This document shows positions 23,285 to 31,710 of a stretch of DNA of 43,971 nucleotides, one piece after another. The notes below the pieces were generated by a model. The model saw nothing but the letters and a program-made list of their open reading frames with translations. It was not told the DNA's origin and did not search any database. How positions within the stretch are numbered: position 1 is the stretch's first letter; each line of letters begins with the position of its first letter. This stretch comes from an uncultured Clostridia bacterium (lineage in GTDB: Bacteria; Bacillota; Clostridia; Monoglobales; Monoglobaceae). The stretch covers positions 1 through 43,971 of the forward strand of contig CAKSIW010000012.1 of the NCBI GenBank assembly GCA_934463175.1, given 5' to 3'. The position numbers were made by a program, and so were the translations under genes.

Positions 23285-24220
23285 ATGATTAATAAAGTAA
23301 TTGAACTTGCAAAAGAAAACGGCGCAGACGTTGTCGGCTTTGCACCTGCTGCACGCTTTGACAAAGATGACGTGATTTTTAAAATTATGCCCGAGACAAA
23401 GACCGTTATCGGTCTCGGCTTCCGAATCCTCCGCGGAATATACCGCGGAATTGAAGAAGGCAGCACATACTATCAATACACAACCATGGCGGTTGAAAAC
23501 ATGGAAGAGACAATAATGCCCATGGCTCAGCTGAAAATTGCAATGATGTTTGAAGAAAACGGCTTCATTGCCCTGCCGCAGAGACGTCATCAGCAAATCA
23601 TGGCAGAGCATGACAGCACAAACCCCGAGGTAGCCTATGATGCAATATACCGCGACAAGCCGCAGGAGCTGCAAATCGACTTCCTGAACACAGCAATAAA
23701 ATGCGGACTTGGCGAACGCGGATTCCACGGCGCACTTTTAAACGATGACTTCGGACCCATGATACGCTATTGCTTCATTCTGACCGATGCCGAGCTTGGC
23801 GAAACCGAAATGTATACACCCCATTTATGTGACAAATGCGGAAAATGCAAAAAAGCTTGTCCAGGCGGCGCAATTGATGAATGCGGAAATGTTGACCCTT
23901 GGCAGTGCGCGGTTTATTACAACGGAGCAAACGGAACAAAAAATCCGTTTATGCCGCCCGATGCCTTTTCGGGAATTGACAACCGCCTTGAAATTATTGC
24001 AGGCGAAGCAAAAGTCACTCCCGAAACTGCAAAGGAAATCCTCGACAAAATATATTTCTATCCCCCCGCACAGCATGCATATCAATGTTCAATATGCGGC
24101 AGGGCATGTGATGTTGAGTGTTATGTACATCTTGAAGAAAAGGGTGTTCTGAAGAAAAAATTCAAAACTCCGTTCAGAAAAAGAGAGTGCTGGCACTATG
24201 ACGTTAAGGACTTTGAATAA
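23285..24220 (+). CDS. QueG/reductive-dehalogenase-like double [4Fe-4S] protein, paralogue 3
   Basis: 311 residues, last gene of the operon, starting 1 bp after the previous stop. Motifs: GADVVGFAPAARF at the start, ILRGIYRGIEEGSTYYQY (very like paralogue 1), CGLGERGFHGALLNDDFGP near 140, CDKCGKCKKACPGGAID near 181 and CSICGRACDVECYVHLEE near 267. The C-terminus ends KTPFRKRECWHYD, similar to paralogue 1 (KPLRTKKAW). Shared features with both siblings suggest stepwise tandem duplication and then sub-specialisation. Reaction unknown; a corrinoid- or Fe-S-dependent reduction is the family-based guess. Confidence 0.8.
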   Translation: MINKVIELAKENGADVVGFAPAARFDKDDVIFKIMPETKTVIGLGFRILRGIYRGIEEGSTYYQYTTMAVENMEETIMPMAQLKIAMMFEENGFIALPQRRHQQIMAEHDSTNPEVAYDAIYRDKPQELQIDFLNTAIKCGLGERGFHGALLNDDFGPMIRYCFILTDAELGETEMYTPHLCDKCGKCKKACPGGAIDECGNVDPWQCAVYYNGANGTKNPFMPPDAFSGIDNRLEIIAGEAKVTPETAKEILDKIYFYPPAQHAYQCSICGRACDVECYVHLEEKGVLKKKFKTPFRKRECWHYDVKDFE

Positions 24221-24395
24221 CTTAACCGGCTGCCAAAAAGCTCCGGGACGCGAAAAGAGAAAAGCACCTCTCATCGCGAATACATCTGTTTCATTTTGAG
24301 TTGGCAGGGGCGGAAAATCACGAGAAATTAATTTTTCATAGAATTATTACTTTTCTTGCCCTCAAACGATTTTCCCATTCCATTGAAAAAACAAG
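24221..24395. other. Intergenic region with nested inverted repeats
   Basis: No gene is seen. Complementary arms CTGCCAA (24231-24237) and TTGGCAG (24301-24307) enclose a second pair, CGCGA/TCGCG. This could fold as a single RNA-like structure of about 80 nt in either strand; no known RNA family is recognised. Confidence 0.35.
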
Positions 24396-24431
24396 GGCTG
24401 TTTAAAAAGTCAATTGACCTTTTAAACAGCC
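24396..24431. terminator. Bidirectional terminator between the Fe-S operon and the metal ATPase
   Basis: GGCTGTTTAAAA pairs perfectly with TTTTAAACAGCC around a 12-nt loop, with T-rich tails on both strands. Confidence 0.88.
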
Positions 24432-24443
24432 TCTTTGTTTTCC

Positions 24444-26291
24444 TCATTTTGCCTTGCAGTTCAAAGCTCTCATTGCATTGAGTATCGCAATCACCGACAC
24501 TCCCACATCGGCAAAAACTGCTTCCCACATGTTTGCGCGTCCGCACGCACCTAAAATCATAACAAGCAGCTTGACAGCCAATGCAAAAACAATGTTTTCC
24601 TTCACAATTCTAATCGTCTTGACCGAAATTCTCATTGCAAGCGGAACTTTTTCAATGTTATCGTCCATAAGTACAACGTCCGCAGCCTCAATCGCCGCGT
24701 CAGACCCCATTGCGCCCATTGCAATTCCGACATCGGCACGCGAAAGCACAGGTGCGTCATTGACTCCGTCACCAACATATATAAGCGTCTCTCCGTGCGG
24801 CTGTCGCTCTAACAGCTCCTCAACACGGTTCATCTTATCTGTCGGCAAAAGCTCGCAATGAACCTCGTCAATCCCGAGTATTTCCGCTGTTTTCTCTCCT
24901 GCCTCGCGCTTATCTCCCGTCAGCATGACAAGCTTTTTCGCGCCGCAGCTGCGCAGCTTTTTCAACGCCGGTGCGCTTTCCGGCTTTATTTCATCTGATA
25001 TTGCTATGCTTCCCTTATATTCTCCGCCGACCGCAACAAAAACAACCGTTGCATCTGCCGATATATCGGGAACCGATATGCTGCTGTCGCGCATAAGGGC
25101 TCTGTTTCCCGCAAGCACCTCTCTGCCGTCAAGCTTGACACAGATTCCTTTTCCTGCAATTTCACGAAGGTCGGATATTCTCTTTTCGTCCAATTCCCTT
25201 CCGTATGCATTTTTAATTGACACGGCAATCGGGTGGTTGCTGTAAAGCTCGGCATATGCCGCGACCTCCAAAAGCTCGTCCTCCTCCATTCCCTCTGCCG
25301 AGATTTCCGACACCTCAAAGCTGCCCTTTGTCAGAGTTCCTGTCTTGTCAAATGCAACAGTTGTTCCCTTCGCGAGTGCTTCAATGAAGTTTGACCCTTT
25401 AATCAGAATGCCGTTTTTGGAAGCACACCCGATTCCGCCGAAAAACGACAGAGGAACTGAGATTACAAGCGCACACGGGCAGGAAATGACAAGAAAAATC
25501 AATGCTCTGTGCAGCCAGTCCGTGAAATCTCCGGCAAAAAGCGGAACAATGAACGCCAGCAATGCGGCACAGCCGACAACCGCAGGAGTGTAGTATTTTG
25601 CAAACTTTGTTATAAAATTCTCGGTTACGGTTTTTGCCGAGCTTGCATTCTCAACCAGCTCCAAAATTCTGCAAACGGTTGAATCAGAAAACTCCTTTTC
25701 AACCCTCACGGTCAAAACACCGTCAAGATTAATGCAGCCGCTGATGACAGAATCGCCCTTTTCAACATAGCTCGGTTTTGATTCACCTGTCAGATTCGCC
25801 GTGTTTATATTTGATGAACCGTCGGCAACCACTCCGTCAACGGGTATTTTCTCTCCGGGCTTCACAACAATCATGTCACCGACAGCAAGCACTGACGGGT
25901 CAACCTGTTCAAGCTTGCCGTCCCGTTCAACATTTGCATATTCGGGGCATATTTCCATCAAATCAGACACAGACTTACGGCTTTTTCCGACCGCAATACT
26001 CTGAAACAGCTCGCCAACCTGATAAAAGAGCATGACAAAGACCGCTTCGCCAAATTCCTTTGTTGCAATCGCTCCAACAGTTGCAATTGCCATGAGAAAG
26101 TTTTCATCAAAAACCTGTCCGTGCATTATATTCCTGAATGATTTTTTCAGTACATCATATCCTATCAGAAAATAGTTCGCCATAAACAGTGTTATTTTAG
26201 CATATTTATTCATCGGTATGAAATATGCCGCAATCAGCAATATTCCGCTTGCAATAATTCTCCTCAGCACAGCCTTATGCTTTTTGCTCAT
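24444..26291 (-). CDS. Heavy-metal P1B-type ATPase (CadA/ZntA-like), without N-terminal HMA domain
   Basis: Exports divalent soft metals (Cd, Zn, Pb) across the membrane using ATP. 615 residues. Visible motifs: NLTGES (near 168), the membrane SCPCAL (near 272) typical for Cd/Zn/Pb or Cu transport, the phosphorylation site DKTGTLT (near 317), the HP motif SNHPIA, and GDGVNDAP (near 510). The N-terminal metal-binding domain present in most CadA proteins is missing; a separate HMA protein is encoded 12 bp upstream. The CadC-type regulator in the same operon supports Cd/Zn/Pb over Cu. Confidence 0.93.
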   Translation of the reverse strand: MSKKHKAVLRRIIASGILLIAAYFIPMNKYAKITLFMANYFLIGYDVLKKSFRNIMHGQVFDENFLMAIATVGAIATKEFGEAVFVMLFYQVGELFQSIAVGKSRKSVSDLMEICPEYANVERDGKLEQVDPSVLAVGDMIVVKPGEKIPVDGVVADGSSNINTANLTGESKPSYVEKGDSVISGCINLDGVLTVRVEKEFSDSTVCRILELVENASSAKTVTENFITKFAKYYTPAVVGCAALLAFIVPLFAGDFTDWLHRALIFLVISCPCALVISVPLSFFGGIGCASKNGILIKGSNFIEALAKGTTVAFDKTGTLTKGSFEVSEISAEGMEEDELLEVAAYAELYSNHPIAVSIKNAYGRELDEKRISDLREIAGKGICVKLDGREVLAGNRALMRDSSISVPDISADATVVFVAVGGEYKGSIAISDEIKPESAPALKKLRSCGAKKLVMLTGDKREAGEKTAEILGIDEVHCELLPTDKMNRVEELLERQPHGETLIYVGDGVNDAPVLSRADVGIAMGAMGSDAAIEAADVVLMDDNIEKVPLAMRISVKTIRIVKENIVFALAVKLLVMILGACGRANMWEAVFADVGVSVIAILNAMRALNCKAK

Positions 26292-26303
26292 TTAACTCAC
26301 CGC

Positions 26304-26522
26304 CTAAAGCTTAATCTCGCAGTCAGGCTCAATCCTGCCGCAAACCTCAACAACCTTTTTCATTATCTCGTCAAAATTATCATCATCAGCGTCAATAACA
26401 AGCTTTTGTGTCATAAAGCTGACCTTTGCGTCATTCACGCCGTCAAGCTTCTTTATCCCTTCCTCCATCTTCGCAGCACAATTGGCGCAGTCCAGGTTCT
26501 CCAAGTCAAATCTTTTTTTCAT
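26304..26522 (-). CDS. Stand-alone heavy-metal-associated (HMA) domain protein
   Basis: 72-residue ferredoxin-fold metal chaperone. The binding motif is NLDCANCAAK (Cys 12 and Cys 15), followed by the usual V-N-D-A-K-V-S-F strand. An Asp/Glu-rich segment (DADDDNFDE) and the Cys-containing C-terminus (EVCGRIEPDCEIKL) differ from CopZ-type chaperones. It sits between the regulator and the ATPase and probably works in trans as the detached N-terminal domain of that pump. The start has AAGGAGGAGG upstream. Confidence 0.9.
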   Translation of the reverse strand: MKKRFDLENLDCANCAAKMEEGIKKLDGVNDAKVSFMTQKLVIDADDDNFDEIMKKVVEVCGRIEPDCEIKL

Positions 26523-26550
26523 AATTACCTCCTCCTTTCAGATTTTTTAT

Positions 26551-26916
26551 TTATTCCTCTATATGATCCATGCCCTGACCTATTATGGTTCTGACATGGT
26601 CATCGGAAAGCGAATAGAAAACAGTCTTGCCCTCGCGTCTGTATTTGACGAGTCTTGCTCTCTTCAAAACACGCAGTTGGTGAGAAATCGCAGATGTTGT
26701 CATGTTTAAAAGTGCCGCAATATCGCAGACGCACATCTCTGCTTCAAACAAAGCATAAAGAATTTTTATTCTTGTGCTGTCTCCGAAAACCTTGTAAAGC
26801 TCCGCCAAGTCATACAAAATTTCGTCCTTCGGCATGTTCTGCGTGACACGCTTGACAACGGCATCATTAACATGCATAAACTCACAGCTCGGCACTTCCG
26901 TCTCATTCATTCTCAT
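26551..26916 (-). CDS. ArsR/SmtB-family metal-sensing repressor (CadC-like)
   Basis: 121-residue winged-helix repressor. The ELYKVFGDSTRIKIL helix, the metal motif EMCVCD (Cys 62, Cys 64) and an N-terminal Cys 11 match the alpha-3N site of CadC, which senses Cd/Pb/Bi/Zn. The recognition helix follows in MTTSAISHQLRVLKRA. It is first in the operon, and its operator dyad lies between the promoter and the start. Release on metal binding should induce the HMA protein and the ATPase. Confidence 0.92.
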   Translation of the reverse strand: MRMNETEVPSCEFMHVNDAVVKRVTQNMPKDEILYDLAELYKVFGDSTRIKILYALFEAEMCVCDIAALLNMTTSAISHQLRVLKRARLVKYRREGKTVFYSLSDDHVRTIIGQGMDHIEE

Positions 26917-26932
26917 ATTTGTTCACCCTTTC

Positions 26933-26952
26933 ATTTGAGCAACTGTTCAATT
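26933..26952. promoter_or_regulatory. Operator dyad of the metal efflux operon
   Basis: ATTTGAGCAACTGTTCAATT is an imperfect dyad of the ArsR/SmtB type (TGA-CA...TG-TCA) located just downstream of the -10, so bound repressor would block transcription. Confidence 0.75.
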
Positions 26953-26955
26953 GTT

Positions 26956-26984
26956 ATTATATAACCATTCTTTTGATTTGTCAA
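26956..26984 (-). promoter_or_regulatory. Consensus promoter of the metal efflux operon
   Basis: TTGACA (26979-26984), 17 nt, TATAAT (26956-26961) on the minus strand: a perfect sigma-A promoter, as expected for an operon held off by a repressor. Confidence 0.88.
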
Positions 26985-27118
26985 CAGTTTTTTACAAAAA
27001 TTTTTTAAAAAATAAAAGCGCACCGACTGCGGTCAATACGCTTTACCGTTCCACAACTTTTATGTTAATTTATTCTGCTGTCCGATCTAATGCTGACTCA
27101 TTCATCAGAGAATATAAA

Positions 27119-27156
27119 AGAGGGCAGCCGCGGAATAATTTCCGAGGCTGCCCTCT
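27119..27156. terminator. Terminator after the LysE-type gene
   Basis: AGAGGGCAGCC pairs perfectly over 11 bp with GGCTGCCCTCT; T-rich tails occur on both sides. A weaker AAAGCG/CGCTTT hairpin lies at 27018-27045. Confidence 0.88.
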
Positions 27157-27200
27157 TTGTTTTCTTGTCATATTCGCTGTAAACCGTTCGGCATGAGGTT

Positions 27201-27818
27201 TTACACCAAAACCATTTGCACCAGATTGAAGAGCAATTTAATACCGTATATGATAATCACAACACCGCAGACGCGGTTCAGCCATGTGAGAACAAGGCTA
27301 TTGATTTTACTGCCAAGCATATATACTGCAATTGCCAAGAAGCTGAACCATATGAAACTGGCTGAAGCGAAACCTGTAATAAAATACGGAGAACCGCCTG
27401 TAGGCAGAGATGCACGGAAAGCTCCCAACATCAGAGTTCCGTCAATCAAAGCCTGCGGATTCAGCCATGTCACAATAAAAGCCGAACCAACCATTTTCCA
27501 AAACGACCGGCTCACATCAATTTCGCCGCTTAAATCAGCTTTGGAACGAATAAGCCCTGCTCCTATATAAATGACCAGCAAGCCCCCGGCTCCAAGAATA
27601 ATCTTCTGAAGCCATGGCAGTGTCTCCATCAAAGCACCTGCACCAAAAAAGCAGGCAAGTCCGAGAGATATATCCCAGAAGATAACCATTAAAGCAGTCT
27701 CTGCCACACTCTTCGGATTCCTGCTCATTGAGCTGTTAATGACAAACAGATTCTGCATACCAATCGGAGCCACATAGGCAAGCCCCATGAACAGCCCCTG
27801 AAGGAAAATTGATATCAC
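27201..27818 (-). CDS. LysE/ArgO-type amino acid exporter
   Basis: 205-residue membrane protein with six hydrophobic segments. The LysE signature is at the N-terminus (GLAYVAPIGMQNLFVINSSM), and the second half has VTWLNPQALIDGTLMLGAF, close to ArgO/LysE (TWLNPHAYLD). It exports basic amino acids in the family; the exact substrate is not readable. It starts at GTG 27818 behind GGGGGAG. A 13-nt palindrome at 27867-27879 upstream may be its operator. Confidence 0.9.
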   Translation of the reverse strand: MISIFLQGLFMGLAYVAPIGMQNLFVINSSMSRNPKSVAETALMVIFWDISLGLACFFGAGALMETLPWLQKIILGAGGLLVIYIGAGLIRSKADLSGEIDVSRSFWKMVGSAFIVTWLNPQALIDGTLMLGAFRASLPTGGSPYFITGFASASFIWFSFLAIAVYMLGSKINSLVLTWLNRVCGVVIIIYGIKLLFNLVQMVLV

Positions 27819-27866
27819 TTGCCTGCTCCCCCTTTTCTATTTGTTCCATAATTAAAGGTTCGGACT

Positions 27867-27879
27867 TATGCTTAGCATA
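27867..27879. promoter_or_regulatory. TATGCT-T-AGCATA palindrome upstream of the LysE-type gene
   Basis: Perfect 6-bp arms about the centre T at roughly 50 nt before the exporter start, with no T-tract to make it a terminator. It could bind a dimeric regulator; none is encoded next to it. Confidence 0.35.
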
Positions 27880-27977
27880 CGCTTTAAATAAAGCTATTTA
27901 TGCAAACACTGTGCATAGTTTCAAGATTTCGCACAGCAGCACTTATTTGAAAGAGGGACTGATATTTAAGCAATTCT

Positions 27978-28682
27978 CTATTCGCCGAGATATGCGCGTC
28001 TGATTTTTTCATCATGCAAAAGCTCTTTTGCATTGCCCTCAAGAGCAATTTTTCCTGTTTCAAGAACATATGCGCGGTCTGCAATTGCAAGTGCCTTCTT
28101 CGCATTCTGCTCAACCAGAAGAACCGTTGTTCCGTCATCCGACACTTCACGGATGATGGTGAATATTTCCGACACCAAAATCGGCGAAAGACCCATTGAC
28201 GGCTCGTCCATAAGTATTATTTTCGGATTTGACATCAACGCTCTTCCCATTGCCAGCATTTGCTGCTCGCCTCCGGAAAGAGTTCCGGCAATCTGATTTT
28301 TTCTTTCCTTCAAGCGCGGAAAATGTTCATAAACATATTTCAGATTGTTTTCAATCACCTTTTTATCATTCAAAACAAACGCACCAAGCTTCAGGTTTTC
28401 AAAAACCGTCAGCTCCTGAAAAACACGTCTGCCCTCGGGAACATGTGCCATTCCCATTCCCACAATCTTGTGTGCGGGAATCTTTGTGAGTTCCTTTCCC
28501 TCAAAAAGAATGCTTCCCGACTGTGCCTGCAAGAGACCTGTAACCGTGTGCAGTATTGTGGTCTTTCCTGCGCCGTTTGAACCGATAAGCGCGATGACTT
28601 CCCCTTGATTTACCTCAAAGGATACGCCCTTTATTGCTTTTATCATACCATATGAAACCTCTAAATTTTCAACCTTTAACAC
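27978..28682 (-). CDS. livF: Branched-chain amino acid ABC transporter ATPase LivF
   Basis: 234-residue ATPase of the LivFGHMK importer. Walker A is GSNGAGKTT (about 34-42), the signature is LSGGEQQMLAMGRAL, Walker B is IILMDEPSMGLSP, and the H-loop region is the LivF-typical LLVEQNAKKAL. It is the distal gene of the operon, 11 bp after livG. It ends with the LivF-specific RRAYLGE. Confidence 0.95.
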   Translation of the reverse strand: MLKVENLEVSYGMIKAIKGVSFEVNQGEVIALIGSNGAGKTTILHTVTGLLQAQSGSILFEGKELTKIPAHKIVGMGMAHVPEGRRVFQELTVFENLKLGAFVLNDKKVIENNLKYVYEHFPRLKERKNQIAGTLSGGEQQMLAMGRALMSNPKIILMDEPSMGLSPILVSEIFTIIREVSDDGTTVLLVEQNAKKALAIADRAYVLETGKIALEGNAKELLHDEKIRRAYLGE

Positions 28683-28693
28683 GAGCGCACCTC

Positions 28694-29482
28694 CTAATCA
28701 TCTTCGCCTATATACGCCGTTATGACCTTCGGGTCATTCAACACGTCTTCAGTTTTTCCCTGTGCAAGAACCGTTCCGAAATTCAGAACCGTCAGCTCCT
28801 CACAAATACCCGAAACAAGCTTCATGTCATGTTCAATCAAAAGAATTGTCATATCAAACTTGTCACGCACAAACCTGATTGTTTCCATCAGCTCCGCGGT
28901 CTCATTCGGGTTCATGCCCGCAGCAGGCTCATCAAGCAGCAAAAGCTTCGGGTTTGTTGCAAGGGCACGGGCAATTTCAAGCTTTCTTTGTTTTCCGTAG
29001 GGCAAATTACATGCCAAAATGTTTCTTTCGTTCTCCAAATCAAAAATTCTTAAAATTTCCTTTGCCCTGTTCCGCATTGCAATTTCCCGTTCAAAATGCT
29101 TGGGGAGTCTGAACATGCTTTCAAACGGGTTAACTTTAAATTCAGGCTGGTTATGCAGTCCGACCAAAACATTTCTGATAACACTCATATTATTGAACAG
29201 ACGTATGTTCTGAAAGGTTCTTGCAATTCCCTTATGGTTTATCGTCTCCTGCGTCTTTCCCGTCAGCTCTTCGCCGTCAAGATAGAATGATCCCTCCGTC
29301 GGAGTGTAGACACCCGTCAAAAGATTGAATGTCGTTGTCTTTCCCGCACCGTTCGGTCCGATTAACCCGTAAAGACTGTTTTTCTTTATTTTGATGTTAA
29401 TCCCCTGAGCCGCCTTCAATCCGCCAAAGGTAATGCCGAGATTTTTTGTTTCAAGCATATATTCCTGCTGCATACTATTCAT
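28694..29482 (-). CDS. livG: Branched-chain amino acid ABC transporter ATPase LivG
   Basis: 262-residue ATPase partner of LivF. Walker A is GPNGAGKTT (about 39-47), a LivG-type signature LPYGKQRKLEIARAL, Walker B LLLLDEPAAGMNP, and the typical LLIEHDMKLV. It overlaps the livM end by 8 bp. ATG 29482 lies within AGGAAGGA-rich sequence; ATG 29473 is an alternative with similar support. Confidence 0.95.
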   Translation of the reverse strand: MNSMQQEYMLETKNLGITFGGLKAAQGINIKIKKNSLYGLIGPNGAGKTTTFNLLTGVYTPTEGSFYLDGEELTGKTQETINHKGIARTFQNIRLFNNMSVIRNVLVGLHNQPEFKVNPFESMFRLPKHFEREIAMRNRAKEILRIFDLENERNILACNLPYGKQRKLEIARALATNPKLLLLDEPAAGMNPNETAELMETIRFVRDKFDMTILLIEHDMKLVSGICEELTVLNFGTVLAQGKTEDVLNDPKVITAYIGEDD

Positions 29483-30632
29483 CTTCCTTCCTGAAAGACG
29501 CTCCGTCTTCCTTTTCGGGCTTTACATCAAGTGACAGCACCGTATCCATATCAATCTTTGTCGGAATCTGTGTCCATTCCGCCGAATCGTCCTTTATATC
29601 CGCAATAACCTTTTCGGGCGTTTTCCTTTTCGCCCCGATTTTGTCAAAAAACTTTTTCAGACTGAGTTTATTCTTAATCGGTTCAAACGCCGGAGCATTG
29701 TTAACCGTAACAATCACAATCAGCACTATTGCATATATAAGGAACTTCAGTGCCGCCATATCTCCCGAAAGCTTTGTTGTGAGCTGGAAGTTGATGTAGG
29801 TAATCAGCACAGCGGCAATAATTGAGCCGTTTATGCTTCCCATTCCGCCAAGAACCACCATAACCAATATTTCTATAGAGTAGTTATACGAAAAGAACGA
29901 ATACAGAACCGGAGTCGCGTAATGTCCGTATATAACGCCCGCAATTCCTGCAAAGAATGCAGAAATGACAAAAACAAAAAGCTTATAGAAGGTTACGTTA
30001 ATTCCCATCGCCTTGGCTGCAATTTCATTGTCACGTATTGCCGTTATCGCGCGTCCGTGCTTGCTGTGAACAAGATTCTGAACCACAATCAGCATAAACA
30101 GCACAACAATGAGTGCAATCACAAACAAATCTGTTCCGTATTTTTTTGTTGAAAGCCCCAGTGCACCGCCAAACGTATCAAGATTTTTAAATATCGTTCT
30201 GACAATCTCACCAAAAGCAAGGGTTACAATTGCAAGGTAGTCACCCTTGAGCCTCAGTGCAGGCAAACCGATTATAAATCCGAACACCGCCGCAATCACT
30301 CCGCCCGCCAGCATTGAAATTATCAGCACAATCAACGGGGACGGAATCACGGAATGAAGCTGATTCGCAAGAAAGCAGCCGAGATATGCACCAACGCACA
30401 TAAACCCTGCATGACCCAAGCTCAGCTCACCCAAAAATCCGACAACCAGATTAAGTGAAACGGCAAGAATGATTGAATATGCAATCTGAGTGATCAGGTT
30501 TGCCGTCGAGCGGTTCAGATACCCCGCCGACATCATAGCCGCCGATACCACAAGCACAAGAATTACACCGATATAATTAACATAATGCTTCATTTTAAAC
30601 GCACTTTTTATATTCTTAATATATCCTGCCAT
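29475..30632 (-). CDS. livM: Branched-chain amino acid ABC permease LivM
   Basis: 385-residue permease with eight or more membrane segments. The LivM core motifs are present: FLGELSLGHAGFMCVGAY near residue 68 and GLPALRLKGDYLAIVTLAFGE near 125, plus VVLGGMGSINGSIIAA near 262. The C-terminus extends about 60 charged cytoplasmic residues (DSAEWTQIPTKI ... KPEKEDG), longer than usual for LivM; function of that tail is unknown. Gap to livH is 3 bp. Confidence 0.93.
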   Translation of the reverse strand: MAGYIKNIKSAFKMKHYVNYIGVILVLVVSAAMMSAGYLNRSTANLITQIAYSIILAVSLNLVVGFLGELSLGHAGFMCVGAYLGCFLANQLHSVIPSPLIVLIISMLAGGVIAAVFGFIIGLPALRLKGDYLAIVTLAFGEIVRTIFKNLDTFGGALGLSTKKYGTDLFVIALIVVLFMLIVVQNLVHSKHGRAITAIRDNEIAAKAMGINVTFYKLFVFVISAFFAGIAGVIYGHYATPVLYSFFSYNYSIEILVMVVLGGMGSINGSIIAAVLITYINFQLTTKLSGDMAALKFLIYAIVLIVIVTVNNAPAFEPIKNKLSLKKFFDKIGAKRKTPEKVIADIKDDSAEWTQIPTKIDMDTVLSLDVKPEKEDGASFRKEDE

Positions 30633-30635
30633 TTT

Positions 30636-31499
30636 CTACACCTTCTCCCTTATCTGCTTTCCGAGCAAGCCTGTCGGCTTCACAAGGAGTATAACTATCA
30701 GCAATGTAAATTCAAGTGCAGTTGTGTATGGAGCAAGTGCGGGAACGCTTAATGAAACTTTTTCTATGATTCCCAAAAGAACACCGCCAATCATTGCACC
30801 CGGGATTGAGCCGATTCCGCCGATTACGGCAGCCGTAAAGGCTTTTATGCCCGGCATCGAACCGAGAGTCGGACTTGTGCTCGGAATCTGCATAAGATAG
30901 AAAACGCTTGCAAATGCCGCCAACGCCGAGCCGATTGCAAATGTTATTGAAATTATGGCATTAACATTAATACCCATGAGCTGTGCTGCGCCTCTGTCCT
31001 CAGAAACAGCAATCATGGCACGTCCCGTCTTTGTGCACTTTATGAACAGCGTCAGTGCAACCATAATTATCGCGCCCACAATCAGTGTTATCAGCGTTGC
31101 AACATTAACGCTCACGCCTAAAATCGTTATATTTCTAAAGCTTGCAATTGTGACAGGCTGCGACTTTGCGCCGAATATAAGCTGAGCAACGCTCTGAAGC
31201 AAATAGCTGACACCTATTGCCGTAATCAGCACCGCAAGCGGCGATGCACTTCGGAGCGGTCTGTATGCCACCTTTTCCGTAATCACTCCGAGAGCCGTGC
31301 AGACCACAATTGAAATTACAATTGCAAGAGCAGGCTGTCCTCCCATGGAAAGTGTTGTCAATATTGCATATGCACCGACCATAATAATGTCACCGTGTGC
31401 AAAATTGAGCATTTTTGCAATTCCGTATACCATTGTGTAGCCAAGCGCAATCAATGCATATATGCTACCCAAACTCAATCCGTCAATGAATGTAGTCAT
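30636..31499 (-). CDS. livH: Branched-chain amino acid ABC permease LivH
   Basis: 287-residue permease pairing with LivM. Visible LivH motifs: GLSLGSIYALIALGYTMVYG at the N-terminus, MLNFAHGDIIMVGAY, and AVIGGIGSIPGAMIGGVLLG near residue 225. Membrane segments cover most of the protein. It is separated from livK by 211 bp containing hairpins, so it probably receives less transcript than the binding protein. Confidence 0.95.
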   Translation of the reverse strand: MTTFIDGLSLGSIYALIALGYTMVYGIAKMLNFAHGDIIMVGAYAILTTLSMGGQPALAIVISIVVCTALGVITEKVAYRPLRSASPLAVLITAIGVSYLLQSVAQLIFGAKSQPVTIASFRNITILGVSVNVATLITLIVGAIIMVALTLFIKCTKTGRAMIAVSEDRGAAQLMGINVNAIISITFAIGSALAAFASVFYLMQIPSTSPTLGSMPGIKAFTAAVIGGIGSIPGAMIGGVLLGIIEKVSLSVPALAPYTTALEFTLLIVILLVKPTGLLGKQIREKV

Positions 31500-31653
31500 A
31501 AAATCTCCATTCCGCCGCCCTGCGCCGGCATAAATAATAATGAATTCTCTCTTATTTCACAGGGAAAGGAATGATAAGAGATTCGCCCGCTGCGGCAAGG
31601 CTTTCACCGCAATATTACGAACGTTTGATATTCTTTATGTTATAAAACAAACA

Positions 31654-31684
31654 TTTGGTCGGACGCATAATGCGCCCAACCAAA
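31654..31684 (-). terminator. Attenuating hairpin between livK and livH
   Basis: TTTGGT...ACCAAA arms enclose GG/CC and CGCAT/ATGCG pairs with single mismatches. A second stem (TCTCTTAT/ATAAGAGA, 31547-31581) is closer to livH. No strong T-tract follows, so partial termination or mRNA protection is likelier than full stop. Otherwise 31500-31710 holds nothing recognisable. Confidence 0.45.
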
Positions 31685-31710
31685 GCTGTTATAATCATCA
31701 GTATATACTA

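Noticed and set aside
20450..24220. True respiratory reductive dehalogenases (rdhA) or queG itself
   Set aside because: There are no Tat signals and no rdhB anchor, and three paralogues with unusual second cluster spacing do not fit a housekeeping queuosine gene.
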